Shown in pieces: positions 1 to 12,394 of a stretch of 64,000 nucleotides of DNA (the stretch's first letter is position 1; the number at the start of each line of letters is the position of its first letter). The DNA is taken from contig BSBM01000994.1 in NCBI GenBank assembly GCA_027924585.1, positions 6,703,001-6,767,000 on the forward strand, written 5' to 3'. A model generated the notes under the pieces. That model made no database searches and was not told where the DNA came from. It saw only the letters and a program-made list of their open reading frames with translations. The DNA comes from Larix kaempferi. Its lineage: Eukaryota > Streptophyta > Pinopsida > Pinales > Pinaceae. The translations under genes and the position numbers were made by a program.

Positions 1-862
1 TCGTGGTTTTGTTTAGTGCAGCACCATCTCTCAACCATTTCCAGTTTTGAAGGCATATTCATGCTCCTTGAGGGAGGGCGTTTTTGGTGAGTTCTTGTGC
101 TTCTTGGGAGAGATTCTATTGATGTATTCCTAATTTTAATAGAATTATATACTCTGTTCTTCACCTTCATAAAGTATCAGGTCGAAATACCATGTGGTTG
201 TATGTAAAAATGAAGATTAATGAGCAAACAATGTCCATTTCCCCACTACATTGATGTATGCCATTATAATGATGATGATTTCGAATAAAAGAATGTTTCT
301 ATGATATATTTGTGATGAATGGAATTCCATTGATGTTTATTACAAGTTTCATATTCAGTACTTGAGCATTTGAATCCATTATACTCAGTTTATTTGCATT
401 TGAAGAAGATTTGGTGCCATTTCCCTAAGGGTCGAACTAGTGGTTTTTTCTATTGTTTGGGAGAGGGTTGGAATAGACCTTATAACTAATGAATGATGAA
501 TTTGGGAACTTAGTAAAATCCCTGAAAAATCCCCTACCACTGTTCAGAAATTTGAGTGGGTTTGGAGGCATTTGGGAAGCTATTTTCAGTACTTACCCCA
601 AGGGGATTTGAACCCCAAATTACTAGTAAAATTGCATACTTGAACCAGAATCTTAAGAGAGTTTGTAGAGATATTTTGGTGGCCATATATCATCCATGAA
701 AATCATATTTAATTCCTAATATCATTAACACACCTTCCCTGAAGATTTGGGACCATTTGGACCAAAATTGGGACCTAGGCATCAAAACTAGTCAAAGCTC
801 GAAATTGGGGAAAAGGTGGAAAATTGGGCATTTTCTTAAAATTTTGAAAAAGGGACATTAAA
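1..862 (+). repeat. Element A 5' LTR (right half only)
   Basis: Aligns without gaps to 6568-7429. By hand count there are about 47 mismatches in 862 positions (about 5.5 percent). The LTR ends in GGGACATTAAA where the 3' copy has GGGACATTACA. The left part lies outside the window. Confidence 0.92.
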
Positions 863-864
863 AG

Positions 865-876
865 TGGTATAAGAGA
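865..876 (+). other. Element A primer-binding site (degenerate, initiator tRNA-Met type)
   Basis: TGGTATAAGAGA begins three bases after the LTR end. The usual plant PBS complementary to initiator tRNA-Met is TGGTATCAGAGC, so this copy has two or three substitutions. Position right after the LTR supports the call. Confidence 0.7.
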
Positions 877-892
877 ATGGTATTGGACCCTT

Positions 893-2287
893 ATGGTATT
901 AAAAATAATCCAAACAAATAAACCCCCACCCTTTGAATCAGTAGTTGAAGAAGTTTTGGTTGAAGAAGAGATAATAGTAGAAAAAAAGTTATTTTCTAAA
1001 ACAATGGGTAGAGAGGAGGAGGAAAAATTAAGACATAAGGAGGAATTTATTGAATCCTTAAAACCATGTTTTGATGGAATTACCATGGTTATGCTAGAGA
1101 TGAGTAGAAAAATGATGAAATATTTCGAATTGTTGGGTAGCCAACGTTCAGGCAAACAGATGATAGGAGATAACAGTGGTTCACATTCAGGGGAAAAGAT
1201 AAAAGGGAGTGAGCATATTTTTTCAAGCAAAGGACCACATAATAGACCTGATGAATTCCAAAGCACACAAATCCACACTTCACCTAAATTTATCACACCC
1301 AAAGAAGATCCCAATATTGAGGTGGATTATAAGAAACTAGCAAATGATTGGAATGATTTGAATCAAGAGTGTAAAAGAGGTGTACCACTCAGTGACTACA
1401 TTGATGCTATACAAAAAATTAAAAGGAGGGAAGACAATAGGAGTCCATTCCAAAACAAAGAATTAAATAGTGCAATTGGAAAAATGTCACTTCCTACATT
1501 TGATGGTTCTTCTCAAAATTCTGCTAACACTTGGGTGCAAAAATTGGATGTATATTTTCAGCTGAATCCTATGTTGGAAGATGATGCATTAAAAATGGCC
1601 ATTTTGCATTTGGAAGGAGATGCAAATGAATGGTGGTTTCATGGGATGAAAACCTTGGGTCATAATCAGGTTAAAACATATGGAGAATTTGTTGACAGGG
1701 TACTAGAAATATTTGAACAAAAAGATCCAAAATTGCCTTTCAAAGAACTAGCTCAATTGAAGCAAACTGGGTCCCCTACTGAATATGTGTTGGACTTTCA
1801 AAAATTATCAGTCAAGGTGGCTGTTGTCTCTATGGGAAGATTAGTATTTCTATTCACTGAAGGTTTGGCTGAACCCTTAAGAGGTTTGTTCAAATCCCAC
1901 AAGCCAACTACATTAAAAGATGCAATGAGCTTGACTAGGGATCTCCAAAATGTGCTTCCTAGAACAAGATTTCCTCCCAAGCATAGGTACAAATTTGAAA
2001 ATAAACCTTGGAAAAGGGATGGATATGATAAGAAACCTTGGAAAAGAGAGTCATTTGAAAGGAATAAAAAAGAAGGACTAAACAGGGATGAACTTCGAAA
2101 AAATAAACTGTGCTTCACATGCTTCCAACAATGGACACCGGGGCACAAATGTACTAAAGGAAAGGCTCAATACATAGAAGTATTTTCTGATAATGAGGGG
2201 TATGATGGGGGCATAGATGAAGATGGAAATATTTCAGATAAAGAAGAGGCATATGAGACAACAGTAGTCGAGGAAAGACAAGAATAA
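893..2287 (+). pseudogene. gag: Element A Gag polyprotein part
   Basis: A 464-codon frame. Residues about 200-345 look like the retrotransposon capsid domain (starts LPTFDG, then a Trp-rich segment with EGDANEWW). A zinc-knuckle-like motif lies near residues 403-418 (CFTC...PGHKC), the form seen in chromovirus Gag proteins that lack the middle His. The N-terminal 190 residues are charged and unassigned. The frame stops at TAA 2285-2287 and continues in the same frame into protease. Gag and pol are normally one open frame in this group, so this stop is probably a mutation, though read-through cannot be excluded. Confidence 0.85.
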
Positions 2288-2992
2288 AATCAGCCTTCAC
2301 TGGACAAAACAAGAATGGCAGTACTTTCAGCAGTACCTCGCTATCATACTATCCGATGCAAGGGTGTGGTACAAGGACAAAGAACTTCAGTTTTGGTAGA
2401 TGGAGGAGCCACCCATAACTTCATTGATGCAGAGATGGTGGAGAAAAGAAAGATGCCTACTGAACCATTTGATGGCTTCACGGTTGTCATTCCCGGTCAC
2501 AACACAATGCAATGCAAAACATGGGTCCCAAAGCTACAAGTCACCGTAGGTAAGTATACTTTTGTTGATAGTTTTTATGTGGTTCATTTTGCTGATACTA
2601 ATGTGGTTTTGCAATTGCAATGGCTATATTCAATAGGAGAGCATACAATAAATTATCAAATTCCCGAAATGAAATTCCAAGATTCAAAAGGAGAACAAAG
2701 AGTTGTGAGAGGGCAGCACACTTATCCAAATCAAGTAGTGACCTGCAATAGTATGAGATCTATATTGAGGCATGGGGACATAGAATGGGTTGCTGAATGT
2801 CATATTACATCTCCCAAGCCAAATATAAATGTTGTTAAACATCCAAAGGAGATAGAGAGACTTTTGCAAAAATATAAAAAATGTTTTAGAGACCTTCCAC
2901 ATGGTAGACCACTGGATAGGGGGATTGAGCATAGCATTATTTTGGAGGAGGGTACTTCACCCATTTAGAAACCACCTTATAGAAATCCTTAA
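2288..2992 (+). pseudogene. pol: Element A protease region
   Basis: In the same frame as gag. An aspartic protease motif VDGGATHNFID sits near 2397-2429; the family consensus has Ser where the second Gly of DGG is, a variant common in plant Ty3 elements. The segment runs on into the protease-RT linker and is cut by TAG at 2966-2968 and TAA at 2990-2992. It would cleave the Gag-Pol polyprotein in the virus-like particle. No intact product is expected. Confidence 0.82.
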
Positions 2993-3796
2993 AAGTTCAT
3001 ATATGAGATTGAAAAATCTATCCAAGAACTCTTAGAGTTGGGACTCATTAGACCAAGCTCTAGCCCTTATGCTTCTTCAGTAGTGCTAGTGAAGAAAAAA
3101 GATGGAACATTGAGAATGTGCATAGACTTTAGAGATTTGAACAAAAAGACTATCAAGAATAGGTATCCTATTCCTAGGATTGATGAGCTCATGGATGAGC
3201 TACATGTGGAAAAATACTTCTCCAAAATTGACCTTAGATCAGGGTATCATCAAATTCGAATGAAAGATGAAGATGTGCAAAAGACTACTTTTCGATGTCA
3301 TTATGGTCACTTTGAATTTCTTGTCATGCCTTTTGGGTTAACTAATGCTCAAACCACATTTAAAGCATGCATGAATAGGATCTTTTGCAAGCAACTAAGA
3401 AGGTTTGTTTTAGTTTTCTTTGATGACATTCTCATTTACAGTAAAACATGGGAAGAGCATTTGCAGTAGTTAGAGATTGTGTTGAAGGTTTTGCAAGAAG
3501 AGTCTTTATTTGCTAAGTTTTCAAAGTGTGAATTTGGGATGAAAAAATTACTGTATCTTGGGCACATTATTGGGAAAGAAGGAGTGAAAGTACACATGGA
3601 AAAAATCAGGGCTATCTTAGAATGGCCATCACCAAAAAACATCACTGAATTGATGGGTTTTATTGGCATATGCACATACTACAGAAAATTTGTGAATGGA
3701 TTCTCCAAGTTGACTTCTCCACTCACTGATTTGACTAAGAATGATGCTTTCAAGTGGGATGAAGAGGCTGAAAAGGCCTTCCAAAAAATGAAATAG
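2993..3796 (+). pseudogene. pol: Element A reverse transcriptase
   Basis: Same frame as gag. Recognisable RT blocks in order: [19 protein letters not shown] (about 3080-3140), [15 protein letters not shown] (about 3220-3265), MPFGLTNA, then the catalytic FFDD at about 3417-3430. The thumb follows (SKCEFGMKKLLYLGHII). Stops at TAG 3467-3469 and TAG 3794-3796 interrupt it. RT copies the element RNA into DNA in the particle. Confidence 0.9.
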
Positions 3797-4210
3797 GTAA
3801 TGAGTAGTTGTCCCATAGTTGCACTTCCTGATTTTACTAAACCTTTTGTTGTGGAATGTGATGCTTCAAGTGGAGGAATAGGGGTTGTCCTAAAGCAAGG
3901 CCAACACCCCATAGCCTTTGAGAGTATAAATTTGCAGCCTCATGAAATTTTTTTCTCCATCTATGATAAATAAATGCTGTCCATTATGCATGCATTGGCC
4001 AAATTCAGACAATACTTGGTGGGAAGCAAGTTTGTGGTGAAAACTGACCACAATAGTCTAAGACACTTTCTCACCCAAAAAGATCTAAATGAAAGGAAAC
4101 AAAAGTGGGTAACCAAAATCCAAGATTATGATTTTGATATTGAATATGTCAAGGGAAAGAATAATATAGTAGTAGATGCTTTGTCAAGAAGACCTTCTTT
4201 TTCTCTCATG
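3797..4210 (+). pseudogene. pol: Element A RNase H
   Basis: Continues in frame after the RT. The first catalytic Asp is in VECDASSGGIG (about 3850-3885) and a later block is KTDHNSLRHF (about 4040-4070). A TAA at 3971-3973 lies just before the block MLSIMHALAKFRQYL. RNase H removes the RNA template strand. The downstream VVDALSRRPSF motif marks the usual end of the domain. Confidence 0.85.
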
Positions 4211-5232
4211 GACATTGCCAAGGATTGGAAAAACATGCTACTAGTTGAATATGCTAAAGATAAATTTGCTTGTGATGTGTTGGATGGAATCAAAGGGGAT
4301 GATAACTATAGGATTTTGAATGGAATGATATATTATAAGGGAAGAATTTATTTAGTTCAGAACTCAAATCTCAAGTACCGAATTTTGCAAGAAGCACATG
4401 ATTCTCCACTAGCAGGCCATCCAGAGATTTTCAAAACTTATAGACAGTTGAGGCAAATGTTTTTTTGGAAAGGGTTGAAGGATTATGTTTAGAAATATGT
4501 GAATGAATGTAAAGTATGTCAACAAAACAAATCAGAACTCACATGTCCAGATAGGCTATTAAAACCATTTCTCATTCCAGAGCAAAAATGGGACAGTATC
4601 TCCATGGATTTCATCACCGGTTTGCCTAAATATTTGGGTAAGGATTGCATCTATGTGGTAGTGGATAGGTTGAAAAAATTTGCTCAATTATTTGTTGTTA
4701 CATCATCTTTTAGTGCTGCACAAGTGTCTAATATTTTTTTCAAAGAAATCTTCAGATTGCATGGGCTCCCCAAGAGCATTGTTAGTGACAGAGATAGTAG
4801 ATTCATGGGCGCCTTTTGGCAATAAATTTTTAGATTGGTGGGCACTTAATTGACTCCAAGTACCAGCTATCATCGAAAAACTAATGGAAAAATAGAGAGG
4901 GTGAATCAGTGGTTGGAAGGGTACCTAAGAAACTATGTGGGATAGCAGAAAAAGCATGGGCAAAATGGCTACACTTGGGTGAGTTTTGCTACAACAACAC
5001 CTATCATATGTTAATAGGGATGTCTCATTTCAAAGAATTATATGGTTATGATGCCCTTACATTTTTTGAAATCATATTTGGTGATAGTAGAGCCCCAAAG
5101 GCTAAAGATTGGATGGAAGAGAGCCAAGACATTTTAAAGCTCTTGAAAGACAATTTGCAGGTTGCTCAAAATCAACAAAAACAATATGCTGATAGACATA
5201 GGGAAGAAAGAACCTTTTAGGTCAATGATTTA
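4211..5232 (+). pseudogene. pol: Element A integrase
   Basis: The N-terminal HHCC zinc motif runs from about 4395 to 4525 (H in AHDSPLAGHP, then CKVC). The core has D in SMDFITGLP, D in VSDRDSRF (about 4780-4805) and E in KIERVNQW (about 4890-4915): a DDE core. Damage: TAG 4490-4492, TAA 4823-4825, TAA 4847-4849, a frameshift at about 4935-4945 that moves coding into another frame, and TAG 5218-5220. Integrase inserts the cDNA into chromosomal DNA. Confidence 0.88.
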
Positions 5233-5640
5233 GTGTATTTAAGGTTTCATCCATATAAGCAAACATCTCTCAAAAAGAATGAAGTAGAAAAATTAAAACC
5301 AAGGTACTATAGGCCATACAAGGTAGTGCGGAAGATCGGAGAAGTAGCATATGAACTAGAACTTCTGGAAGGGAGTAAAATCCATAATGTATTCCATGTT
5401 TCTTGTCTCAAGAAATCCCTTGGTCAACAAATCATAAATTCAGAAATAATTCCTCCCTTGGATGATGAAGGTCAGCTCACACTTGTTCCAAAAAAGATTT
5501 TGAAGACACGGGAAAGGAGGTTGAGGAGTAGAATTATCAAATAATATTTAGTACAATGGAGGGACCTACCAAATGAATATTCCACATGGGAAGAGGAGAA
5601 TATTTTTTAGCATCATAATTTTCAATTTATTAAGGACACA
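5233..5640 (+). pseudogene. pol: Element A integrase C-terminus with chromodomain
   Basis: First the GPY-like module (YRPYKVVRKIGEVAYELEL, then HNVFHVSCLKK). Then comes a chromodomain (KILKTRERRLRSR, YLVQWRDLP, STWEEE) near 5490-5630. The chromodomain defines chromoviruses and is thought to steer integration to marked chromatin. Stops at TAA 5542-5544 and TAG 5608-5610 fall inside it. Confidence 0.85.
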
Positions 5641-5660
5641 AAATCTTGGGTGGGGAGGAC

Positions 5661-7429
5661 TATAATGTCCCCATTCAAATAATTGTATAGCAGACAATCC
5701 CCATCAATCCTACCAAGTTCCCTAGGTTGAATGGGTACATTGGGAATTGTAATAAGGGAGAAAAGGAATAATGTTTACACATTAGAATAGTACATTTATT
5801 TAATACATAAGTTTAATAAATGAACCCAAGAGGAATTATAGGTGGCAAATTGTTTTGAGGACATTTGGAGGATGTGGGACCCCCACTAGCTTGGTTTCTC
5901 ATTGCCACATGGAAAATCTCACTTGGCATTTCGAATCGATGGGAAGGAAAAAATTATTGGGTGGGTTGGTAAGGCATACACATGGCATGGAGCATCTTAG
6001 GTCGAAATGTGGTGGAATAGTAACCTCCATGGAAGAGAAAGAGTCAAATTGGAGACTAGTGGATACCTGGGCTAGATTCTCTAGTCTTATGACAACAATG
6101 ATGAAGCATCTATGACATCTATGACAAAATTCAGATCTGACTTCTTACACCTGACTATTATGACATGTAAGCTGCAAAAATAGGCTCAAGAAGGCCCTCA
6201 TGGATTTGGGGGAAGCTAAAGAGACTCCTACTCGAAATTGGGAGAAGATGGAGGGTTGGAAACTAGGAGACAAGTGACAAATGTGGAATATTTCCTAAGT
6301 GGAAATATCTAGAATATAATGAGAAGATTTAAACCCTTAGAAGGATAATGTTGGTTATAAAATGTAGAAATCAAGTATGAGAATGGATTTTTGATGATTT
6401 GAGAAAAATTGCATTTGTGAAGAGAGAGCTAGTGGATGACTAGTTTCTTGCCTTAGCCAATTTCAAGGGTGAAAGATTCCCATTTAAGTTGGTGTTTGGA
6501 GAGTCCACTCAGGTCTTTCATGGAGATTTAATGGATTTTTATTTGTAGGTATCAGATACAGGGAATCTCATGGTTTTTTTTAGTGCAGCACCATCTCTCA
6601 ACCATTTCCAGTTTTGAAGGCATATTCATGCTCCTTGAGGGAGGGCGTTTTTGGTGAGCTCTTGTGCTTCTTGGGAGAGATTCTATTGATGTATTCCTGA
6701 TTTTAATAGCATTATATACTCTATTATTCACCTTCAAAAAGTATCAGGTCGAAATACCATGTGGTTGTATGTAAAAATGAAGATTAATGAGCAAACAATG
6801 TCCATTTCCCCACTACATTGATGTATGCCATTATAATGATGATGATTTCGAATAAATGAATGTTTCTATGATATATTTGTGATGAATGGAATTCCATTAA
6901 TGTGTATTACAAGTTTCATATTCAGGACTTGATCATTTGAATCCATTATACTCACTTTATTTGCATTTGAAGAAGATTTGGTGTCATTTCCCCAAGGGTC
7001 GAATTAGTGGTTTTTGCTGTTGTTTGGGAGAGGGTTGGAATAGACATTATAACTAATGAATGATGCATTTGGGACCTTAATAAAATACCTGAAACATCCC
7101 CTACCTCTGTTCATAAATTCGAGTGGGTTTGGAGGCATTTGGGAAGCTATTTTCAGTACTTACCCCAGGGGGATTTGAACCCCAAATTACTAGTAAAATT
7201 GCATACTTGAACCAGAATCTTAAAAGAGTTTGCAGAGGTATTTTGGTGGGAATATATAATCCTTGAACATCATATTTAAGTCCTAATATCAGTAATACAC
7301 ATTCCCTAAATATTTGGGACCATTTGGACCAAAATTGAAACCTAGGCATCAAAACTAGTCAAAGCTCGAAATTGGGGAAAAAGTGGAAAATTGGGCATTT
7401 TCTTAAAATTTTGAAAAAGGGACATTACA
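5661..7429 (+). repeat. Element A 3' LTR, with polypurine tract just upstream
   Basis: Starts TATAATGTCCC and ends GGGACATTACA; these are inverted copies of each other apart from one base, which fixes both ends (about 1769 bp). A purine run GGGTGGGGAGGA at 5648-5659 directly precedes it and is the plus-strand primer. Bases 6568-7429 match the window start. ORFs inside the LTR are short and have no recognisable product. Confidence 0.88.
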
Positions 7430-9340
7430 GTTTCCCTCCCCTTTATTTACCTTTATTTTGGGCTTCCAAGAGCCCTTTTGGTTTTTCTGCACCTACTGTA
7501 CAGATTCAGTTGTATAAGGGGAGGATGCAACAGAAGTTGCTTCTGCAACAGTTTGTTTGACTGACAAGGCATGCACCTGCTTTGTTAAGGCATCAAACGC
7601 CGTGGAATCGACCAAACGCACTATGCCATTAGCATGTGGTCCGGGTTTAGGATTACCTAGGTGTATATTAGACCTTGGTGGATCATGAATACTTTCATAC
7701 AATAGCCTAGACTGAGCATAAACTAAGTCGAACTACTGAGTTCTCAAAATGGCCTCCTCCTCAGAAGACACCCCTGAAGTGGAAAATTCCTTAGAAACAT
7801 AAGGAAGAAGAAACTTAAGGTACCATTCTAACAAGAATGTTGGGGGAATGTCAGCCTTTATAAGCCTCTTTCGCCTTCTCCACTCCTGAATATGATCAGA
7901 CAGATGAGTGGCCTTGTTTTGTCAAAATGTCAAAAAAAGGTCTATACCAGCATCATACCGGATAGGAAGCTGAAAGTGGTTCAAAAACACAATGGAGAGA
8001 TCCCGGAAGGTGCTAAAGGCGGCCGCAGGTAGTTCGATATACCACTTGGCTAAAACACTCGTCAAGGTTCTTTGGAAGAGCCTCAACCTTATGGAATCGT
8101 CGTTCAGTGAGTTGGAGGAACATCAGAGGTGAAAGGTTGTTACATGGTCGCCAGGGTCCTCACTAGTGTTACGTTCAAACTTTGGTATGTCCAAGGGAAA
8201 TTTGGTGGGAATGGGTGGCCATGCAACATCATGGTGCACGGGGTCGTTCATAAGATTTGAAAGGTCTGGCAAGTTTAAAATTGCCAGAAATGGTAAGCAT
8301 GGTTGAGCCGATGTCATCTGGTAAACATGAACCTGGTATTGGGGACCACCCATGGCATGGTTCATGTACTGTTGGTTGGGGTTGCCCCTAGCCATCGGTT
8401 GTGAAATGAAAGGAGTGAAATTGTTCCATTCGAAAGTAAGTGAATTAAATCCTTGGGCAGCAGTCCATTGTGTCTGGGGGTTAACCCCACCGAACTATGG
8501 GTTAATGATATTACCCCCTCCTCCAGAAAACAAAGAGAAGGGGACACTCCCTACAGGTATGTTCAACGAATTAACGTTATAACCTTGATAGGGGTTGAAA
8601 CCCGGTGTGGTAGTAGTGGATGGTGCCGTCATCATACCCATGGCGGGCATGGATGGAGAAGGGATGGATCTGACCACGGATGAAGAAGCAATGTTCTGAG
8701 TCACACCATGCAATGACTGTGTGGCAAAAGACTGAGTAAAACTCACTGCTGGTACCGTCGCTAGAGGTACATTGTTGGGTCCAAAAGTGTGTGTGGTGGC
8801 TGAGGAAGATGTCGAAGTTAATGAACTTAGCATGCCTAAAGTGCCAACATTGAAACTAAAGGACAGGGTCGAGGCCGAAGCATTCTGCGATGAACTCAAT
8901 TGTGCAGTGTTTGAGAAAGAAGGATTAAGAATCCTGGCATCCATAGAAGTTGTGGGAGTTTGTGGAACTCCCTTCTCATATCCTGGGTTAACCATGGTAT
9001 AACCCGGTGTAAAAAGATAAGCACTAAACTCAGGTTGCTAGAAACCAACAGATACCAGAAGTGGATTGTAAGGTCCTGTAAGCGGAGGGTTGAAAGGAGT
9101 ACTAAACTCTGCAGTAGTTAGATCCTCAACCTCGACAGTATCCAAGACTTGTCGATCCGGTGTTATAGGCTGTGGTTCTCTAAGAACCTTTGTCTCACCC
9201 ATAAGTTCAAAAGAACCATGGAAATCAGTTCTCCTATGTCACAGTGACGGTGGAGGCTCCACTATAAGTGGGGGAAGGTTTTGCAACCTTCGAGACCGAC
9301 AAAGATCTTGGTCCTCCACAACTATAATAAAATAAAACTA
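7430..9340 (-). pseudogene. gag: Element B1 Gag, truncated by element A
   Basis: Read on the minus strand from about 9340 down. The N-terminal part is low-complexity, rich in Ser, Thr, Pro and Asn (8495-8995). Then comes a capsid domain: PTKFPLDIPKFERNTSEDPG near 8160-8220, RLRLFQRTLTSVLAKWYIEL near 8040-8100, and HIQEWRRRKRLIKADIP near 7850-7900. Several in-frame stops are present (for example near 8120, 7920 and 7735). The frame runs up to the junction at 7430, where A begins. The same capsid type recurs in element E. Confidence 0.82.
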
Positions 9341-11391
9341 AATAAAAACCTAGTGGCCACTACAACTAAGGAGCAAACAACAAACCATTAAAAAATTTCC
9401 TAAGTAATTAAACCAATCAAATGTATAGAAAATACTCTCAAAAGCAATTCTGGGATGATCAGGGCCCAAAATAGACTAACAGAGCATCGATGGTCAGTTT
9501 CATGGCATCCACCAGAGGTCCACTGGGTGCAAACGCTTGAATCACTAAACCGATTTCCCAGGATTACTACCAGAGGGTTACCTTCCACGCCTGTCTGAGG
9601 TGAAGTGGGAATAACCTCCCACTCTACCTGTGTAGAATCCTAAAGGTATGATACTAAGGCTACCATCAATACGAAATAACCTGGGGGGATAGTCATCAGC
9701 CTAGTCGAAACGCATGGGCAGGGTAGCAAAGCCCGAAATCCCAAAGGATCCCCGTAAGCGAATCGACTTTGGTTTATGGTCAAAAGGAAAGTGAGGGGAT
9801 ATCCTCAGTAATTCTAGTCTCACGGCCTCGTGCTTAGCTCTGGTTTAAGTAGAGTTTCCCAGGACTATTTGATATATATGGGTTTTCCTAAATGAAAGTG
9901 TTACTACGATTTTTGAGTAATGAAGCCAGTTCCGAGCAATTTAAGGTGATTTATGCTCAAAACTCTAGCCTAAGCTAGTTGATGTCGTGTATTCCTAAAA
10001 AGAAAATGTTGCTAATAAATTTTATTAATAATTTATTTTTAAGGGTTACTTGTTACTCAAAGGTTGTAGTGCGGTGTGTGGAATGATTTGTTATGAAAGT
10101 AAAGTACTTGAAAAGATAATGCTTTCAAATTCACAAAATTTTATCTTTCCATTTACAATTCTTTCAAAAACTTGAAACCTAAGCAATCCTAAAACATCTT
10201 TTTGTATTTTTTTTTTTTTAAATTTGAAAGCAAACTAAGCTACCTCAAAATAAAGCAAGATCTTACTACTAAGCTATTGAAACATTTTTTTGTCTTTTTC
10301 TGATAACTATAAAAGAAAGAGAACTTTGTACAAAAGCAAGCAAAATATAACTATAAAACGTGTGCAAGGAAAACATGTAAATGGCTCAAAGAAAATGAAT
10401 CTAAAGACTCGATGAAGACTTGACTTACCAAGTTTTTGCAAAATAAAAACTTGACGCTTGGAAATGAAGTGAAAAGAAAACAGGGAAAAGAGACACTTGT
10501 GACATAAAGGAAAACCTAAACAGGTTGCTCCTAAGTATCAAAACCCTAAGAAACACTAAGCCAAACAAAAAGTAAGCAAGTGAACCAAGAATGACCTAAA
10601 AAACACATGGATTCAACAGCAAGAAGACTAAGAGGTTTTGACTTACTTGAAAAAACTAATAAAACAATTAGCAAGTGACTGAGCCAAGCAACCTTCGAAA
10701 GTGACCCTAAGGACTCGAACTTGACAGTAAAACCCTAAAGAAGGATGAGACCAAGTGAAAGCATGCTAAACATTTCAATAGACAACAAACAATCAAAGTG
10801 CAAGTCTGTAAGACTGCAACAGCAACTAGGGTGAAGAAATGCAACTATATCCAAAAAGAATAGCGCACGAACTTCAAGAAAGGGATCGTAAGCGGCAAAG
10901 ACACTTAAATAAAGGCACAAGAAAGCAAAAACAAGCTTAAAGAGATTGGATAGGCTTACAAGACTCAACAAATGCATATGATGTCTCAGGAGTTAGTAAA
11001 GATAGTAAAGCAACAGGCTGGAACAGCAACCAAATCTTGGAAGACAAACCCTAACAGCAAAATAGGCCACTACAGGAACATACCCTAATGTGTAGTGTTG
11101 CAACCAGCATACATCAAGAGGTGTACACTATTGTGCAGTGCAAGGAGGGGTGTACATCAACCAACAAATGCTACTGTATGTAGGGGAGACCAGCATACAT
11201 GCCTAAGCAGAGTACAAACAGGTTTTGCAAACCCAAAATAGAGTTGAATCAAGCAAACAAGAAAGATGACACAGACCTATAAGGCCTCTCAGACAATCAA
11301 AAACTGAGAAAAGGGCTGGAAGAAAACCAAAATTAAGTCTCCTAGAGCAGAACAACTAAGCGGTTACTCCCCAGCAGAGTCGCTAGTCTAT
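9341..11391 (-). other. Element B1 untranslated leader with primer-binding site
   Basis: About 2 kb between the 5' LTR and gag with no supported gene; the ORFs here are short and unrelated to known domains. Reading minus, GCGACTCTGCTGGGGA at 11383-11368 lies 8 bases from the LTR edge. That sequence is the PBS used by many Tat-branch elements (complementary to a tRNA-Arg 3' end). Long leaders are usual in that branch. Confidence 0.7.
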
Positions 11392-12394
11392 TGTTCAGGA
11401 TTTCTACCCTATAGTGAGGAGATGGACACTACCAACTGGGTGGGGTTGACGGGTAAACACATTGATTATACTGCATTTAGTTACTACAAAAGAAATAGAT
11501 TGGGATTGAAAGAAATACCTCTTTTCGAAGTTTGATCCTAGCTTTTGCTTGGTCCTTCACTTGATCTCCCACTCGAGCTTCTGCTTGACGAACCTGAAAT
11601 ACAAGAAATACGTTCCTCAACGTATCTTGACCATATAACATATGATGAAATTACAAAGTAATCTAACATCAACTATAATCAAGAATTAAACCAAATAGAC
11701 ATGCAATCCAATAGATATCATATTTGTGACAGGAAGGGTGTTTCGACATTTTTATTGTTAAAGAAACATGAAATCAGTACAATATACCTGACGTGTAGAG
11801 ATGCTTACACAACCGGATCCTGGGCTCCTGCTATTCACTTTGACTTGGAACTTTCCTCCAGCATAACAATACTTCAAGCCTTCTATCAAGATTTTATGAC
11901 TATTATGAGTGTTCTCAACATTATGAGTAACCGCTCTCATGGATCCTCCTTGTATTTATGGGACAAGGTAGGCAGTTTAGATCGAGAGGTGGTTGGATTG
12001 GGAGGTTGGGTAAGTTGCAGAACCAACTTCAACTAATCCCAATTCGTCAAATTAATATATTTTTTATTTCATCTTAAGATGTACGCGGGTTTCATACAAC
12101 AAGAGCAGTGTACATGAAGCAACTTTTAAGCTTGACAACATGCGTTTACAACTTTTTTGGAGGTGTACGTTGGTTTCCCTTGAGAAGAGTAGGGTATAGT
12201 ACATAGGTCTTGTGTACAGAGAGGGGCATATAGGTGGCAAAATCACAAGAAATTGTTAAATTCTCAGGTGATAAGTGTACTTCTGGCAACAATTCATCTA
12301 AGGAAATCATGCTCTTCAATCCTTTGTGTCCTTTTGTGTGATCTACAAGGCAAGGTGATCACGGGACGGAGAAGTGCAGATTTGACCTATAACA
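11392..12394 (-). repeat. Element B1 5' LTR
   Basis: In plus reading it starts TGTTCAGG and ends CTATAACA, giving TG..CA ends with a TGTT/AACA inverted repeat; about 1003 bp. The inner edge is fixed by the adjacent primer-binding site. The outer edge is fixed by the abrupt loss of the B2 RT reading frame at 12395. The matching 3' LTR is not in the window. Confidence 0.72.

Larger units (their letters stand above)
1..7429 (+). mobile_element. Element A: Ty3/gypsy chromovirus, decayed, 5' end outside window
   Basis: LTR retrotransposon read on the plus strand. The first 862 bases repeat at 6568-7429, giving a partial 5' LTR and a full 3' LTR. Between them come a primer-binding site, gag, then protease, RT, RNase H, integrase and a C-terminal chromodomain, which is the gene order of chromoviruses. 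The reading frame is broken by about a dozen stops and one frameshift, so this copy cannot move by itself. Its right end at 7429 abuts the gag gene of a minus-strand element, so A inserted into that element. Confidence 0.93.
7430..12394 (-). mobile_element. Element B1: Tat-like Ty3 retrotransposon, 5' part only
   Basis: Minus-strand element made of a 5' LTR (12394 to 11392), a tRNA-Arg-type primer-binding site, a 2-kb leader and gag. It is cut at 7430 by insertion of element A; the pol genes and 3' LTR should lie left of the window. It sits inside the RT of element B2. The long leader and this PBS type are known from the Tat/Ogre branch of plant Ty3 elements. Confidence 0.8.

Noticed and set aside
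775-1314. 179-codon minus-strand ORF.
   Set aside because: Antisense shadow of element A gag, no domain.
1798-2148. 116-codon minus-strand ORF.
   Set aside because: Antisense shadow of element A gag.
8352-9335. Plus-strand ORFs of 76-81 codons.
   Set aside because: Shadows of the minus-strand B1 gag frame, which carries the capsid motifs.
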